Assembly (NCBI GenBank): GCA_035771165.1
Contig: JAWNZC010000372.1
Span: 1,583,501 to 1,647,500 of the forward strand
Reading direction: 5' to 3'
Source of the DNA: Paragorgia papillata
Taxonomy: Eukaryota > Cnidaria > Anthozoa > Scleralcyonacea > Coralliidae
Length of the DNA: 64,000 nucleotides
The notes beneath the pieces were generated by a model, which did not search any database, was not told the origin of the DNA, and was given only the letters and a program-made list of their open reading frames with translations. The position numbers and the translations under genes were made by a program. Of the stretch, positions 48,019-59,149 are shown one piece after another. Within the stretch, counting starts at the first letter, position 1; each line of letters begins with the position of its first letter.

Positions 48019-50212
48019 TGCGAGCTTTCCTCTTTAGCTCCCAATTTTCGTTTGTTTTGTTTTTCAAAAACTTTGAGGTTGCTTTTCGTTTCGCGCGAAT
48101 GGCTTGTTTCCATTCAGCCGTCATGTACGGCACATCCCTTTCACGTACTCTCATTCGTTTGTATGGTGCCAGCTCATCAAGGATGTTATTTATAAGCGTG
48201 TTGTGAAAGTTCGCCTGATCGTCGATATCGTCGAACATATCACCAACGTGCCACGGTGCTGCACCCAACTGCTTTCTGAATTCCTCTGGATTAAAATTCT
48301 TATAACTTCTAAACGTTATTACTTTTGGCTTGTTAGAATTAACCCTTTCCTTGAGAATTCCGTAAATCAGTGCATGATCACTCAGGGATGGGTAATAATT
48401 CCCTGAATGCCTGAACAGCTCGAGCTTGTTAGTAAGCAACACGTCAATCAAAGTTTTTGTTATTCTGTTTTCACGCATTTCAATTCTCGTAGGCTTTGTA
48501 ATAAGACATTGAAAGTCCTGTTCCGCTTCAAGATCGAGTAGAAGTTTACCCACCGCCTTATCCGGTCTCAGTCTGTCAAGATTCAAGTCCCCAGCTATGA
48601 TCACAGAGCTACTCTGCAAGCTAGCCCAATTACAAATGTCGCTGAGTTCGTTTTCCAAATTAATTTGGTAATCGCCACAGAGGTTTTTGGGCGGGCGGTA
48701 AATACACAATATGATAACATTCCCAACTTTCGTCTTTACTTCAACCGCAATAGGCTCCAATGTCTTATAGCTCTTCTTTATACTTATCCGTTTACTCTCT
48801 AGAGAAGACGACACAATGGCCATTACACCTCCTCCTCCCTTCTTTCTATCCTTGCGGTGAACAGAGAAGCCAGGAATCGCAAAGCGATTGTTTGTATAGG
48901 AAGCATCAATTTTCGTTTCACTTACGAGCATAACATGAACCTTTAGTCTTCTTATTAAATCCGTAAGCTCTTCATATTTGTTCTGTATACTGTTTATATT
49001 AAGATGACAAATCAGTATTTCCTTACCACAGCGCTTCCGTAGAGACTCGAGTTGTATGTTGTCCTCTAAGTCCATTAAAGGTTCCACCACCGATTCCGGT
49101 TCAGTATCCCTAATATCTGCATCGCTATCAGACCAGTGGCTAGCACTGAATGACAGAAGATCTAGGACGCATTTGGGGCACAACCATACCGGCACTGCCT
49201 GCTGGTGCTTGCGCCCGGCCAGCCCCGCACACTTAATATGAGTACGGATCTCACAGTCCTTACATTGTACATATCGATGGTTTCGAGCAATAGCTCGCTC
49301 ACACTTAGCACACTTAGGTTTGATCGCTTTAACTGGACCTGGATTTGAGGAGATATCCCCACCCCGCAATAGCAGACGACGGGACGCACTTGAGTTCGTA
49401 TAATACCGGCACCAACTCTTGGCTCGCTTGGGTTTGCTGTGGAAATACCTCTTTGGTTTCGTTTGGATATACCTCCAAACCCACACCAGTCCTGGTGGAT
49501 AATTTCCCAAGAACACAGGATTCAGTTTTCCAATGCTTGAAAAAGTCGGCGGAAAAGATTGCCTTTCTTGACCGAAAGAATAATTCGCATCGCTGACCAC
49601 AGGTAGAGTTCCATTATATTCGGTTAAAAATCCATTATGTTCCGGTGTCAAATAAATGCAAATTCGCCTTTGCTGTACAGATTCAGAAGACAAAACCAGC
49701 GAGACATTTCCGCTCCCCCTCCACGTTACCTTTAACCAAAACCTAGATAAGCCGCCACGATAGGTTTCCTTATACTTGTTTTGGAGAGCCCGTTGGTGAT
49801 TTCTACAAAAGGGCGGAAAAGTTTGCCTTTCTCGACCGAAAGAATAATTCGCATCGTTGACCACAGGTAGAGTTCCATTGTATTCGGTTAAAAGACCATT
49901 GTTTACAGGTGTCAAGTATATGCAAATTCGCCTTTGCTGTACAGATTCAGAAGACAGAACCAGCGAGACATTTCTGCTCCCCCTCCACGTTGCCTTTAAC
50001 CAAAACCTAGTTAAGCCGCCACTATAGGTTTCCTTATACTTGTTTTCGGGAGCCCGTTGTTGATTTCTACAAAAGGGCTCCTGGCTAAGCCATAAAATGA
50101 CCAGAAACACGGAGCTCCACATTATAGATAGAGCAAAATACAAATTATAGATAGAGCAAAATACATGCGTTATAGATAGAGCAAAATGCGTTATAGATAG
50201 AGCAAAATACAA
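47936..50212 (-). CDS. LINE B upstream ORF: 2A-like motif, PHD finger and endonuclease
   Basis: 758 residues. N-terminus contains two tandem copies of an about 82-residue unit (RFWLK.TWRGS, SSESVQQRRICIYLTP, TEYNGTLPVV), encoded at about 50070-49800 and 49790-49560. Next is LLLRGGDISSNPGP (49386-49334), a 2A-like ribosome-skipping motif with S for the usual E. A PHD-type zinc finger follows (CAKCERAI...VQCKDC...HIKCAG...WLCPKC). Then an exonuclease-endonuclease-phosphatase domain (HLNINSIQNKYEEL, SETKID, IAGDLNLDRL, SDHALIYG). It nicks target DNA for LINE B. Confidence 0.8.
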   Translation of the reverse strand: MYFALSITHFALSITHVFCSIYNLYFALSIMWSSVFLVILWLSQEPFCRNQQRAPENKYKETYSGGLTRFWLKATWRGSRNVSLVLSSESVQQRRICIYLTPVNNGLLTEYNGTLPVVNDANYSFGRERQTFPPFCRNHQRALQNKYKETYRGGLSRFWLKVTWRGSGNVSLVLSSESVQQRRICIYLTPEHNGFLTEYNGTLPVVSDANYSFGQERQSFPPTFSSIGKLNPVFLGNYPPGLVWVWRYIQTKPKRYFHSKPKRAKSWCRYYTNSSASRRLLLRGGDISSNPGPVKAIKPKCAKCERAIARNHRYVQCKDCEIRTHIKCAGLAGRKHQQAVPVWLCPKCVLDLLSFSASHWSDSDADIRDTEPESVVEPLMDLEDNIQLESLRKRCGKEILICHLNINSIQNKYEELTDLIRRLKVHVMLVSETKIDASYTNNRFAIPGFSVHRKDRKKGGGGVMAIVSSSLESKRISIKKSYKTLEPIAVEVKTKVGNVIILCIYRPPKNLCGDYQINLENELSDICNWASLQSSSVIIAGDLNLDRLRPDKAVGKLLLDLEAEQDFQCLITKPTRIEMRENRITKTLIDVLLTNKLELFRHSGNYYPSLSDHALIYGILKERVNSNKPKVITFRSYKNFNPEEFRKQLGAAPWHVGDMFDDIDDQANFHNTLINNILDELAPYKRMRVRERDVPYMTAEWKQAIRAKRKATSKFLKNKTNENWELKRKARNEELLARKSRPFKGKTKRLFQDLQTFS

Positions 50213-50215
50213 AGC
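50110..50215. repeat. Short tandem repeat at the LINE B 5' end
   Basis: Four copies of TATAGATAGAGCAAAAT with variable spacers, giving the FALSI-rich start of the ORF. This could be regulatory repeats in the LINE 5' UTR rather than coding. Confidence 0.6.
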
Positions 50216-50218
50216 ATA

Positions 50219-50320
50219 AAGTATAGTTTACCTTAAAGTCTTCGCTACCAGAGGTTTCACCCTAAACGGGATCATAGGGTGAAACCTCTGGTAGTGAAGA
50301 CTTTAAGGTAAACTATACTT
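50219..50320. repeat. Near-perfect hairpin, 45-bp arms
   Basis: AAGTATAGTTTACCTTAAAG...GGTTTCACCC is mirrored by its reverse complement with a roughly 12-bp loop; one visible mismatch (TTCGCTACC / GGTAGTGAA). Confidence 0.8.
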
Positions 50321-50327
50321 CATGGTT

Positions 50328-50364
<37 letters not shown>

Positions 50365-50399
50365 ATAAAATCACGGGCAAGCCTTCGGTAGATCTGTTC

Positions 50400-50960
50400 A
50401 AACAATTAATATAAGCAACATGAGGAACTTGTCTTTAAAACATGTTTATTACAATGTTTCGGGGCACTGCCCCTTCTTCAGGTACAACAATATGAGGAGC
50501 ATGCACTAGATTATATAAGTTTTGACATACATAAATTAAAATATTTAAATATTATAATAACAAGAAACAAAGTTACAGATAAATCAGAAAGACCCTGATG
50601 GTCTTCACTGAAAAAATTAGCATATAGATGCTCACCGGGTATATGCCTCTGGCCCTTACCATATCTAAAAAGACTGCTCTTAATAATAGATTAACGTTAA
50701 TGACCGGACTGCACGTGAAGGATTTTGGACATACAAATTGAACTCTTATATTCCTAGAGGACTCAATCAACGGAATTTTTTTAAGTAACTTTATTGTTTC
50801 TTGTTATTATGATATTTAAATATTTTAATTTATGTATGTCAAAACTTATATAATCTAGTGCCTGCTCCTCCTATTGTTGTACCTGAAGAAGCGGCAGTGC
50901 CCCGAAACGTTGTAATAAAGATGTTTTAAAGACAAGTTCCTCGTGTTGCTTATATATATA
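50400..50960. mobile_element. Penelope fragment between inverted repeats
   Basis: 50410-50580 and 50785-50955 are inverted copies containing TTTCGGGGCACTGCC, the Penelope end motif also at 805-833. Between them 50600-50690 resembles the GIY-YIG tail region at 1000-1080 (minus, GEHLYANFF-like). Inactive relic. Confidence 0.6.
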
Positions 50961-50965
50961 TATAT

Positions 50966-51100
50966 AGCCATGAGGTCACGATATGGGAAGCTCCGCGAAG
51001 AAGTTATTTCATATTATTTATATACGGTAACTTATCAACCAACTTAGTAAAAAATGTATGACTGCATAAAAGGTTGCTTTTCATAAGGCCATGTTAATCT
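50966..51100. repeat. Inverted copy of the 45605-45745 sequence
   Basis: CATGAGGTCACGATATG, GAAGCTCCGCGAA and TACGGTAACTTATCAACCAA occur here in plus and near 45640-45745 in minus orientation. Confidence 0.7.
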
Positions 51101-51139
51101 AGAACTAAAATAATATATTTACATGTAATTTATTATAAT

Positions 51140-52088
51140 ATTATAATATAAATGCATAAAGCGTTTCTTTACAATAAACTAACTAAAAACTATAAAATAA
51201 CTAATAACTAACATAATTTGCTAAAAATGAATCATTTACATTAATGTAATCAGGTAAGTGATGTTTGAAAGTGCTATCAGTGATGTTAGATCTTTAAGTT
51301 AAGTTGGCAGGTAGTTCCAGGTTTTAGCTGCATGATAGCTAAAATTTCGTTTCATGGCATTAGTTCTTGGTTTTGAGAGCATCAGCATATTATGATTGCT
51401 ACGTAAATTATATTGGCTATTTACTGGCAATTGAAAATGGTCAGTTATTTTTGCTTTTGGAGCCTCATTTCTCAATATTTTACGTATCAACAAGAGCATT
51501 CGTTCTAATCTTAATTGATTTAAAGGTTGCCAATGTAATTTACCAAGAATATCTTTCGAACGAATTTCCCAACTATCTCCAGTGATTACCCTTCAATTAC
51601 CCTTGAAGTTTCTGAAGTTTTGGTTGTAAAATCAAGTTACAATTTTGCCATACCAAAGAGCAATAATCAAAGTAGGGCTGGACAAGAGCATTATAGCTTT
51701 GCAACAGAGCACATTGTAGAACAAAAGGTTTGATAATTTAATCGCACCTATTCCTCGTGAGACTTTTTTTGCTGAAGCTGTCAATCTGATTCTCCCATCC
51801 TAATTTGTCATCAATGATAACACCAAACTTTTTGTGGTGTGAACTCTGTTGACAGATTCACCCCCGATTCTAATAATTGGATTTTCAGTGATCTTACTTA
51901 GATTATGGCGAGAGCCATATATTCAGGTATGATTACTGGCGACAGCCAGTAATCATATATTCAGTCTTGGAAACATTGAGTGTTAATTTATTAGCTACTA
52001 ACCAATCGTGAATATTATTAAGCTCAAAGTTTAATTGCCTCTCCAATTCTTCAACAGATTCTGCAGATGTAGTGACATTAGTGTCATC
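51140..52088 (-). mobile_element. LINE C, 3' part (RT C-terminus)
   Basis: Minus strand: NIHDWLVANKLTLNVSKTEYM at about 52030-51960 follows on from the RT catalytic region left of the hAT MITE. The end segment 51499-51299 (SQYNLRSNHNMLML, NFSYHAAKTWNYLP) is the usual LINE C-terminus. Frame broken. Confidence 0.7.
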
Positions 52089-52687
52089 CAGGGACGTAGC
52101 CAGAGGGGGAGTGGTGGGAGCAGTCGCTCCCCCCTTTGCATGATGAAATTTTGTTTTGAACACTCGTACTCAGATGCACAGGTGATTTACCCAGCGGTTA
52201 TTGACTGGATCTCAGTCGCTCTAGTGACTAATATGAAATGGTACCTTCCTTGGCTCCTAATCCAGTCTCCGTGCTTGTTTATGTATACCCTGCGGCCCAG
52301 GCCACGTTTAATAGTGTCCTGATTTTATAACACCCATCTTGTTTGGTTAATATTTGATGGTATGCGGACGAAACGGGTTAACGGGCTGGATCGAAGTGTT
52401 GGCGACTCATAGCGAAAGCTATATCCACCATCATTAGAATTGGAAGCAGTCAGTATTGATGTATCGCACGTATGTAACTTAACTCAATGGTTTGTTTTTT
52501 TTAGTATTTTATGACTTTTCAAACTTTCAGAATTGTGTAAAACCTTCTCCCAAAATGCAGGAAATGCCATTTTAGAGACTCTAGATTTCAAGATTTTCCG
52601 GGGGACCATGCCCCGGGACCCCCCAAGAAGTTTCTCGCGCCTTTGGCGCTTCGCTCCTCCCCTTTCAAAACCCTGGCTACGTCCCTG
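52089..52687. mobile_element. Non-autonomous hAT-type MITE, 599 bp
   Basis: Ends CAGGGACGTAGCCAG and CTGGCTACGTCCCTG are exact 15-bp inverted repeats, flanked by the 8-bp duplication GTGTCATC at 52081-52088 and 52688-52695. Both the CAGGG end and the 8-bp duplication are hAT hallmarks. No transposase inside. It interrupts LINE C just after its EDD catalytic box. Confidence 0.88.
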
Positions 52688-52695
52688 GTGTCATC

Positions 52696-52796
52696 TTCAA
52701 ACATTAAAAGTCTTGAATGATCAAGACAATTTGGTAAATCATTGATGTAAATCAGGAATAAGTTCGATCCCTGAGGAACTCCACATTCAATTAATT
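52696..52796 (-). mobile_element. LINE C, RT catalytic fragment
   Basis: Minus: IECGVPQGS, FLIYINDLPNC, then LLMFEDDT ending at the MITE insertion. A deletion has removed LGPLL-type residues after GVPQGS. The upstream part resumes at 57239. Confidence 0.7.
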
Positions 52797-52999
52797 TGTT
52801 GGAAATAGTATGAATCACGTAATCACAATAAGTAAAAAGAAAGGTTTTTAATATCAAATCACATAAACACAATCCTCACAGTCTCACACGAGTCCCGTCG
52901 CACGAATCTCACGAGTGAAGGTCACGTGTTCAAAAACAAAAGCGGAAGTACGCTCTTTCGTAATAATAACAAATTAATTAATTAGCACAATTTCCGACA
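52797..52999 (-). repeat. BEL/Pao 3' LTR
   Basis: Starts TGTTGGAAAT and ends ATTTCCGACA (inverted-repeat tips). Its last 70 bp match 57168-57238. Confidence 0.7.
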
Positions 53000-55900
53000 C
53001 ATTCCCGTTTGACTAAGAATTTGTCAAACACATAGAATTGTGCAGCTTCAACACATCATAAACTTTTACAACAGACTTGTAGTTCATCACTAAGCATCAG
53101 AGTTCTGTTCATGTTCTGCGATCTCTCGTATACGCTGCTCAGCAACTACAGCAGCATCGCGCTTTGGTCGAAAAACAGTTGCATTCGCATTCAGCACTGC
53201 TTGTTTACGTTTCCGGAATTCCAGATCACCGGAAAGCTCAAGAGGATAAAGAAACTGTACAGGACGTTCGATATGGGACTTCCCTGTACGCAGCTTTGTG
53301 CCTCTGATTACTCCGTCTCTCCCTGTAATAAGATCCTCGACAATTCCCAACTGCCATTTCCCTCGGTTTCTTTGCTCAGATTTAATGGGACGTCTCCAAC
53401 TTGCGGTGTACCAATCCCTTCTTTCTTCTTGACTTTATTAACGAACGCACGTCTTTCCCGAAGTCCACGGAGATATTCTTTCGACCACCTGGTCCACATC
53501 GCTTCTTTGCATCGTAGCAAAAATGTGTACGCTTCCGCAAGTCGAGATCTTGAATTAGATGGGCTGGAGGATCGAGAAGATGGCTTGGTCTCACAAACAG
53601 CAAGGAATTCGGAGTGATGACTGGGCGCTGGACATCTTCTTCTGAATAAGAAAGGGGTCGATTGTTAAGAGTAATCTCGACACTAATAAGAACTTGCTGA
53701 AGTTTCTTCCAAGTTAACTGACCGTATCCGATAACTTTGTAAAGTGAAGCTTTAACCATTCCCACTAATCGTTCGAACTGCCCGCCCCACCATGGGCCGC
53801 GGCTCAGATTGAACTGCCATCTCATATCATTTCTTGCTACATAATCTTGTAGTTTCTCGTCACGAATAATCACTTTTACCCACTTGGATGCACCAACAAA
53901 GGTAGCTCCATTATCTGAGTAAATTCGCTCAGGTCTACCACGTCGAGCATTAAACCGTTCGAGGCTGTCAAGTCACTCGGACATTTCCATATTGGGTAGT
54001 GATCGAGATATATTGCCCTGGAAAAACTGCAGGCATAGAGCAATATATAAGCCTTCCCTTCTTTTCCCTTACTAGTTTGATATAGTATAGGACCAGCATA
54101 GTCAGTTCCAATCACCTGGAAAGCAGTAGTCCCTACCGTATGAGTGATGGCTAAGGCTCCCGGTGGTGGTTTAGCATAAGCTATGGTATGGTATCTCTTG
54201 CAGCCCTTGCAATTTATACGAATTTTCTTTACCAATCTTCTCAACTGGGGAATCCAATGTCGTTCCCGAACTTTGGTCATAGTAAGGCCTACACCTCCAT
54301 GGAGCGTAACCTTGTGGGCATGTGCAACAAACTTTTCAGCTAGAGTCGAAGAGTCTGGAATGTAGACTGGGTAGATCCCTTATAGTCGTCCTCGACATTC
54401 AAGCAGTCCATTGGCGTTCTTTTGTAGATTTAACTGTAGATGATCTCTTTCCAGGGTTGGGGTTACTTGGTTCTGTGCTCGTAGTATGAGAAAGCCTTCT
54501 TGTCTTTCCATTTCTTCAGTAGTAAGTGGTCCTTGGATTCTGTTAGCTTTGGTACTCCTGGCGTTGTGGACGAATCTTGACATCCAGGCACGGATTTCCT
54601 TGCTTTGCTTCTGCACTTGATTCTTCACTGGCTTCTGTCACAATGTCAGGTGGCCACTCTTCAGTTTTACTTAACCAGTCAGGCCCATTCCACCACAGAT
54701 GGTTTTCTTCGCTTACAGGACCTCCTCGGCTAACAAGATCAGTTGGATTTTGCTTGGAGGGGACGTGTCGCCAGGTGACATCGCTGTGTTCTCGGATCTT
54801 CTGTGTGCGGTTGGAAACGAATTGCTTGTACTGGCCTTCTCCCCGTACCCAATGGAGGGCTACGCTACTATCCAAACAGCAGTGAAGTGATGTTACATTA
54901 AAGCCTTGTAAAGCCTCTCGAGTGTTACTGAGGAGGTTTACAGCCATATGGCCCGAGACCAACTCTTTTCGGGGGATTGCAAGCCCCTAGTTTTGCCAGT
55001 CTTGCTTTGGCAGTAACCAGTCCCTGGTTTGTCTTGGTAGATTGATTGACCACTGCATAGACTGCAGCAGCCACTCCTTTTCCACTAGCGTCTCCGAAAG
55101 CATGAAACTGGATACTCTGGATAGGTTTTTGGACACAAGACAGTGAACGTGGTACAACTACTCCCCTTGGAAGCTTCTTTTCCCACTTCTGCCAACGTTG
55201 TATTAATCCTGGAGACAATGGTGCATCCCATTTACACTTTTCTTCACAAGGTAGTAAGTGCAAGGTAGTAGGTGCTGCAAGGCCAAGAGGATCGTAAATT
55301 CGAGCAATTTTCCCCAAAATACCCCTCTTTGTAGGATGGGCGGCATCGGTTGGAATGGTGACTTTTCTATGGTATCAGCTTCTATATTCCACTACAGACC
55401 ACGGAGTCGACACTCAACTGTTGCTTAGCATAGCTTAGGTCATCTTTATTCTCAGGTGTTTCAGCTTGTTCCAAACTATTCTCGTTAGAATGCCACTTGT
55501 GTAAATCGAAGGAGGCCTGCTGGAATATCTCAGTTGAAATTCTCTTCTTCTCAGTCACTTGTTGAACAGTTACTCCTCCAATGAGCAAGTCGTCTACGTA
55601 AAGTTCACGTTCAATCTCTGACACATTGGGGGTGCTGGTCTCGACAGGAGTTTAGATGATGTTGGATTACACCACCCAGCAAGAATGGTGAGGGACCCAG
55701 ACGAAAAAGAGCTCTGGTGAAACGTAGAGTGCGAACAAGCTGTGGATTATTTCCGGTACATCCAATGGAACCTGAGTACATCTCAGTCTTCCGGGCGAAT
55801 TCTTACTTGTAGAAAAGCCTGTCGAAGGTCCCCAGTAAGAGCAATAGGGTGAAAGCGTCCACGAACAAGTACTTGCCACAATTTGTTCTGTAAAGGTGGG

Positions 55901-57167
55901 CCAATCTCGAGGCAGTCGTTCAGTGAGGGCTCAGAGTCGCTTGATTTGACTGATGCATCGTAAACAATTCTCATCTTAGTGGATTCAACGGTTTCTCGTA
56001 GGACAGGTCGGTGTGGAAGGTAGGACTCTTTCCCAATAGCTGGCATCTTTGCTTCTTCTATTATCCCCTTTTGTAATTGATCCTGAATAATCGCATCATA
56101 CTCGTCGAGTTTCTCGGTCTTTCTCAGTCGTTGTACCAAAGTTCCAAGTCGTTTCAAGCTGCAGGCTTTGTTGGAGGGCAAAGGTGGATGGTCTCCCTTC
56201 CATGGGAGACTGGTCTCATACCATCCTTCGGGGTCTCGACGAAGCCCTTCAAGGAACTCTGCGTGTACCACCCCTTGATCTCCACTTGGTGTGTCAGCCA
56301 GGCCAAGAACATCCATTCGACAGAGCTGTTCGTAGTCACCAATGGCAGTTTGGGTCAGCAACATGTTCTGCAGAGATACTTCTTTACCAGATGAAAGAAT
56401 AGTACAACCAAATCGAGTAAGTTCTGCAACAGGCTGTCCAATGGCTCCGGTTCTTTGCGGCTTGTGTGTCTTCATTTTTGCAGTACTCACTGGCACCAAG
56501 GATCAAGTGGACTGGAAGCTGACTTTTGGTATCCATGTCCTCCATATACACTCCTTTCAAATAGGGATAGCTAGCAATCATCTCACGATAATTTGGGTTG
56601 TCAACAGTCAACAGTTCTCTCCGATCCACTTCGTTACATTCACAGGAATGGTGAATTTCTCTTTCAGGCCACTCACTTGTACATCAAAAGTCTCGATCTC
56701 TTTCGTCACAATCCCAGTAATAGTTTGTATCTGACGGGTTGTGGTCCAGGTTGGCACAAGCTTCAGTAGATCCAACAGAAATGCAGAGGCATAAGAGACT
56801 GGCACCAGTGTCCAACAGTGCCCTGCAGACAGTTCCATTCACTTTAACAAGAATAATAGGGTGACAAACCTCACCTTCGTGGGTTGTTGTCGCAGCCACA
56901 GTTCACTGAGGTTCAGTGGTCGACAACTGACCAACATCTTCGCAAATTGAAGAATGATGTTTCCTTTTGCAGTGAAAACAGGTAGCTCGACTACGGCCCT
57001 GAACAGCTTGGTGTTTAGCTCTGGTGCAATTAAAACACAATTTCTTGGCTTGTAATTTTTGCTTACGTTCAGCAGGAGATACAACTTTCTTGCATTCGAA
57101 AGATCTGTGATCCTTTTGTTCACAATACACGCACCCACGCGTGGGCGGCGCGTTTCTTCGTGAGAAG

Positions 57168-57238
57168 CGAAAACAAAAGCTGAAGTACGCTCTCTCGTAA
57201 TAATAACATAAATTAATTAATTAGCACAATTTCCGACA
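57168..57238 (-). repeat. BEL/Pao 5' LTR remnant
   Basis: About 70 bp matching 52933-52999 at a few mismatches. The rest of the LTR, the leader and most of gag are missing, replaced directly by the zinc-knuckle region near 57138. Confidence 0.7.
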
Positions 57239-58613
57239 AATTTACTTGATGATTTAACATTATTTATTTTACAAGTTTGATGTCTGTTGTTTAGATAAGA
57301 CATAAACCACTTCAGAGCATCCCCTGTAATTCCATAAAGTTGCGGCTTGTTAAGTAAAATGTTATGGTCAACGGTGTCAAACGCTTTCTGTAAATCAAGA
57401 AACAAAACACCGTTTATAAGACCTTTATCGATATTCAAGAGCCAATTATTTGTAACATTTAACAATGATGTTGTTTGTAGTTGAGTGAGATTTTCGAAAT
57501 CCAAATTGATTGTTTGACAATATGTTGTTTTCATCTATGTATTTAATTAGTTGATTGTAAACAATTTTTTCGAAAATTTTGGCCACAATTGATAATATGG
57601 ATATTGGTCTGTAATTACTGCAGTCAGATTTGTCCCCATTTTTATAAATAGGTGAAACAAAGGCGTTTTTAAGTTAAATACTGTTAAATATTTTAGTTAA
57701 TGTAGGACAGATAATTTCAGCAGAATCCTTCATAAGCCTAGCGCTTATTTTGTCTGGACCAGTCGCCTTTGAATCATTTAAACCACAAAGCAATTTTAGT
57801 GTGTAATTTTCAGAAATCTCACTGAAGGTAAATGAATTAATTGATGAATTCCGCACAAAATCAGTGTAGTTTTTTTGGCTCTCTGGTAAATCTTTTGAGA
57901 GTGATGGACCCACATTTACAAAATATGAGTTAAAGGTTTCAGCTATGTTCTTGTCTCCTATAACAGTCTCATCTCCCATTTTTAGAGAAGAAATATAATA
58001 ATAAATATATTACCTTTTGAGGGTTGTTTGTAATAAATACGTCATCAATCAATGATTTAGAATCATTTGTGATTCGAGCCGGCTCTGTAATAACTTGTTT
58101 TAACTGATAAATATCTAAGATATCTATAAGTCGTTTACTATGAGGCTTGTTTTCGACGTCTAGCAGATTACAATTTAAATCACCTACTATTTGATATTCC
58201 TTTTCTTCGGCTTCAAGATTACAGATGAACGTTTCAAATTCATCCATAATCTCTGCTGGACTATTTGGTGGTCTGTACCAAGTTATAACAAATAATGGCT
58301 TGCTTTTATATTTCTTAATTTCCAAACAAATCACTTCAAGACCGTTGGGAACTAAGTCTGGTCGTAAACATGCATTTATAGATGTCTTGAAAGCAACTCC
58401 ACCCCCTTCTTGGTTTCTATCAGCACGGAAAATATCATACCCATTTATTTTAACGAAGCCATCATCTATGGTCTCGCTTAATCTAGTTTCGTTTATACTT
58501 AGAATGTGGCATGACTTATCTATTACATAAATTCTAAGTTGATCAATGTGTTTGACTAAACTTGCAATATTAAGGTGCATTACTGAGAAGCCCTTTAACT
58601 TTAAATCATTCAT
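57239..58613 (-). mobile_element. LINE C, 5' part (endonuclease and RT start)
   Basis: Endonuclease at 58613-57969 (FSVMHLNIASLVKHIDQL, NETRLSETIDD, ITWYRPPNSP, VGDLNCNLLD), RT linker at 57979-57674 (GLNDSKATGPDKIS) and RT core at 57534-57217 (FLDLQKAFDTVDHNILL, SYLNNRHQTCKINN). The join at about 57975-58010 lacks the end of the endonuclease, so a deletion is likely. Confidence 0.75.
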
Positions 58614-58621
58614 ATCTGGAG

Positions 58622-59149
58622 TTGTTTATATTACTATTTATTCTGTACTTTACCAGGTTAGTTGGCTCTATTATAACAGTACTACGTACAAGTAGACTTT
58701 CTCTCCTGATTTTGAATGAAGGGCAATTTCAGCCTTTAATATCCTTCAAAGTGTTCCACGTGGATCAACAGTGTCGCTTGAATGGACATGTTGTATGGAC
58801 AACGCTGGATCTATCGATCGTAGGGTTTTGAAATCAAATGCCTTTAACAAGTTGCTCAAGCTAAGTGGATTTCCTATGGTATTGCTGGCTTACTTATTGT
58901 ATTTCCTGGCTTACTTACTCACTTTCATCAGCGTTGAAGTTTACCGGGTTAACTGGCCTTTGCCAGTATGGCCTAATAAGCCGCTGGAAGTTGTTGGCGC
59001 CGGCGGGTTGGTGTGTCTTTATATGGATGAGTCTCAAAACAAGGAACTAAACTATTGGGAAAACTATGAAGCAGATTTAAAGCTAAGTTCTTCTGACTTT
59101 TTACTTGATATTAAAATTCATTATCTTCTTAAAAAAATTATATAATAAA
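58622..59149 (+). other. No supported gene
   Basis: Open frames here (for example 58771-59145) show no domain. The stretch may be the 5' region of the plus-strand LINE that follows. Confidence 0.4.

Larger units (their letters stand above)
52797..57238 (-). mobile_element. BEL/Pao LTR retrotransposon, decayed
   Basis: Minus order: gag zinc knuckles at 57130-56903 (CFNC....H, CFHCKRKHHSSIC), protease region at about 56899-56608 (ALLDTGAS), RT at 56499-55783 (RIVYDASVKSS, LTGDLRQAFLQVRI), 55624-55382 (LYVDDLLIG), RNase H at 55317-54543 (FGDASGKG, WRHVPSKQNPTDLVSRG), integrase at 54280-53382 (CKGCKRYH, IGTDYAGP, RGPWWGGQFERLVG, TLNNRPLSY) and a C-terminal Pao domain at 53350-53090. These are signatures of BEL/Pao. 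Terminal bases are TG..CA with AATT at both sides. It interrupts LINE C. Confidence 0.88.

Noticed and set aside
53111..56734. Several plus-strand frames of 60-170 codons
   Set aside because: They are antisense shadows of the BEL/Pao polyprotein on minus.
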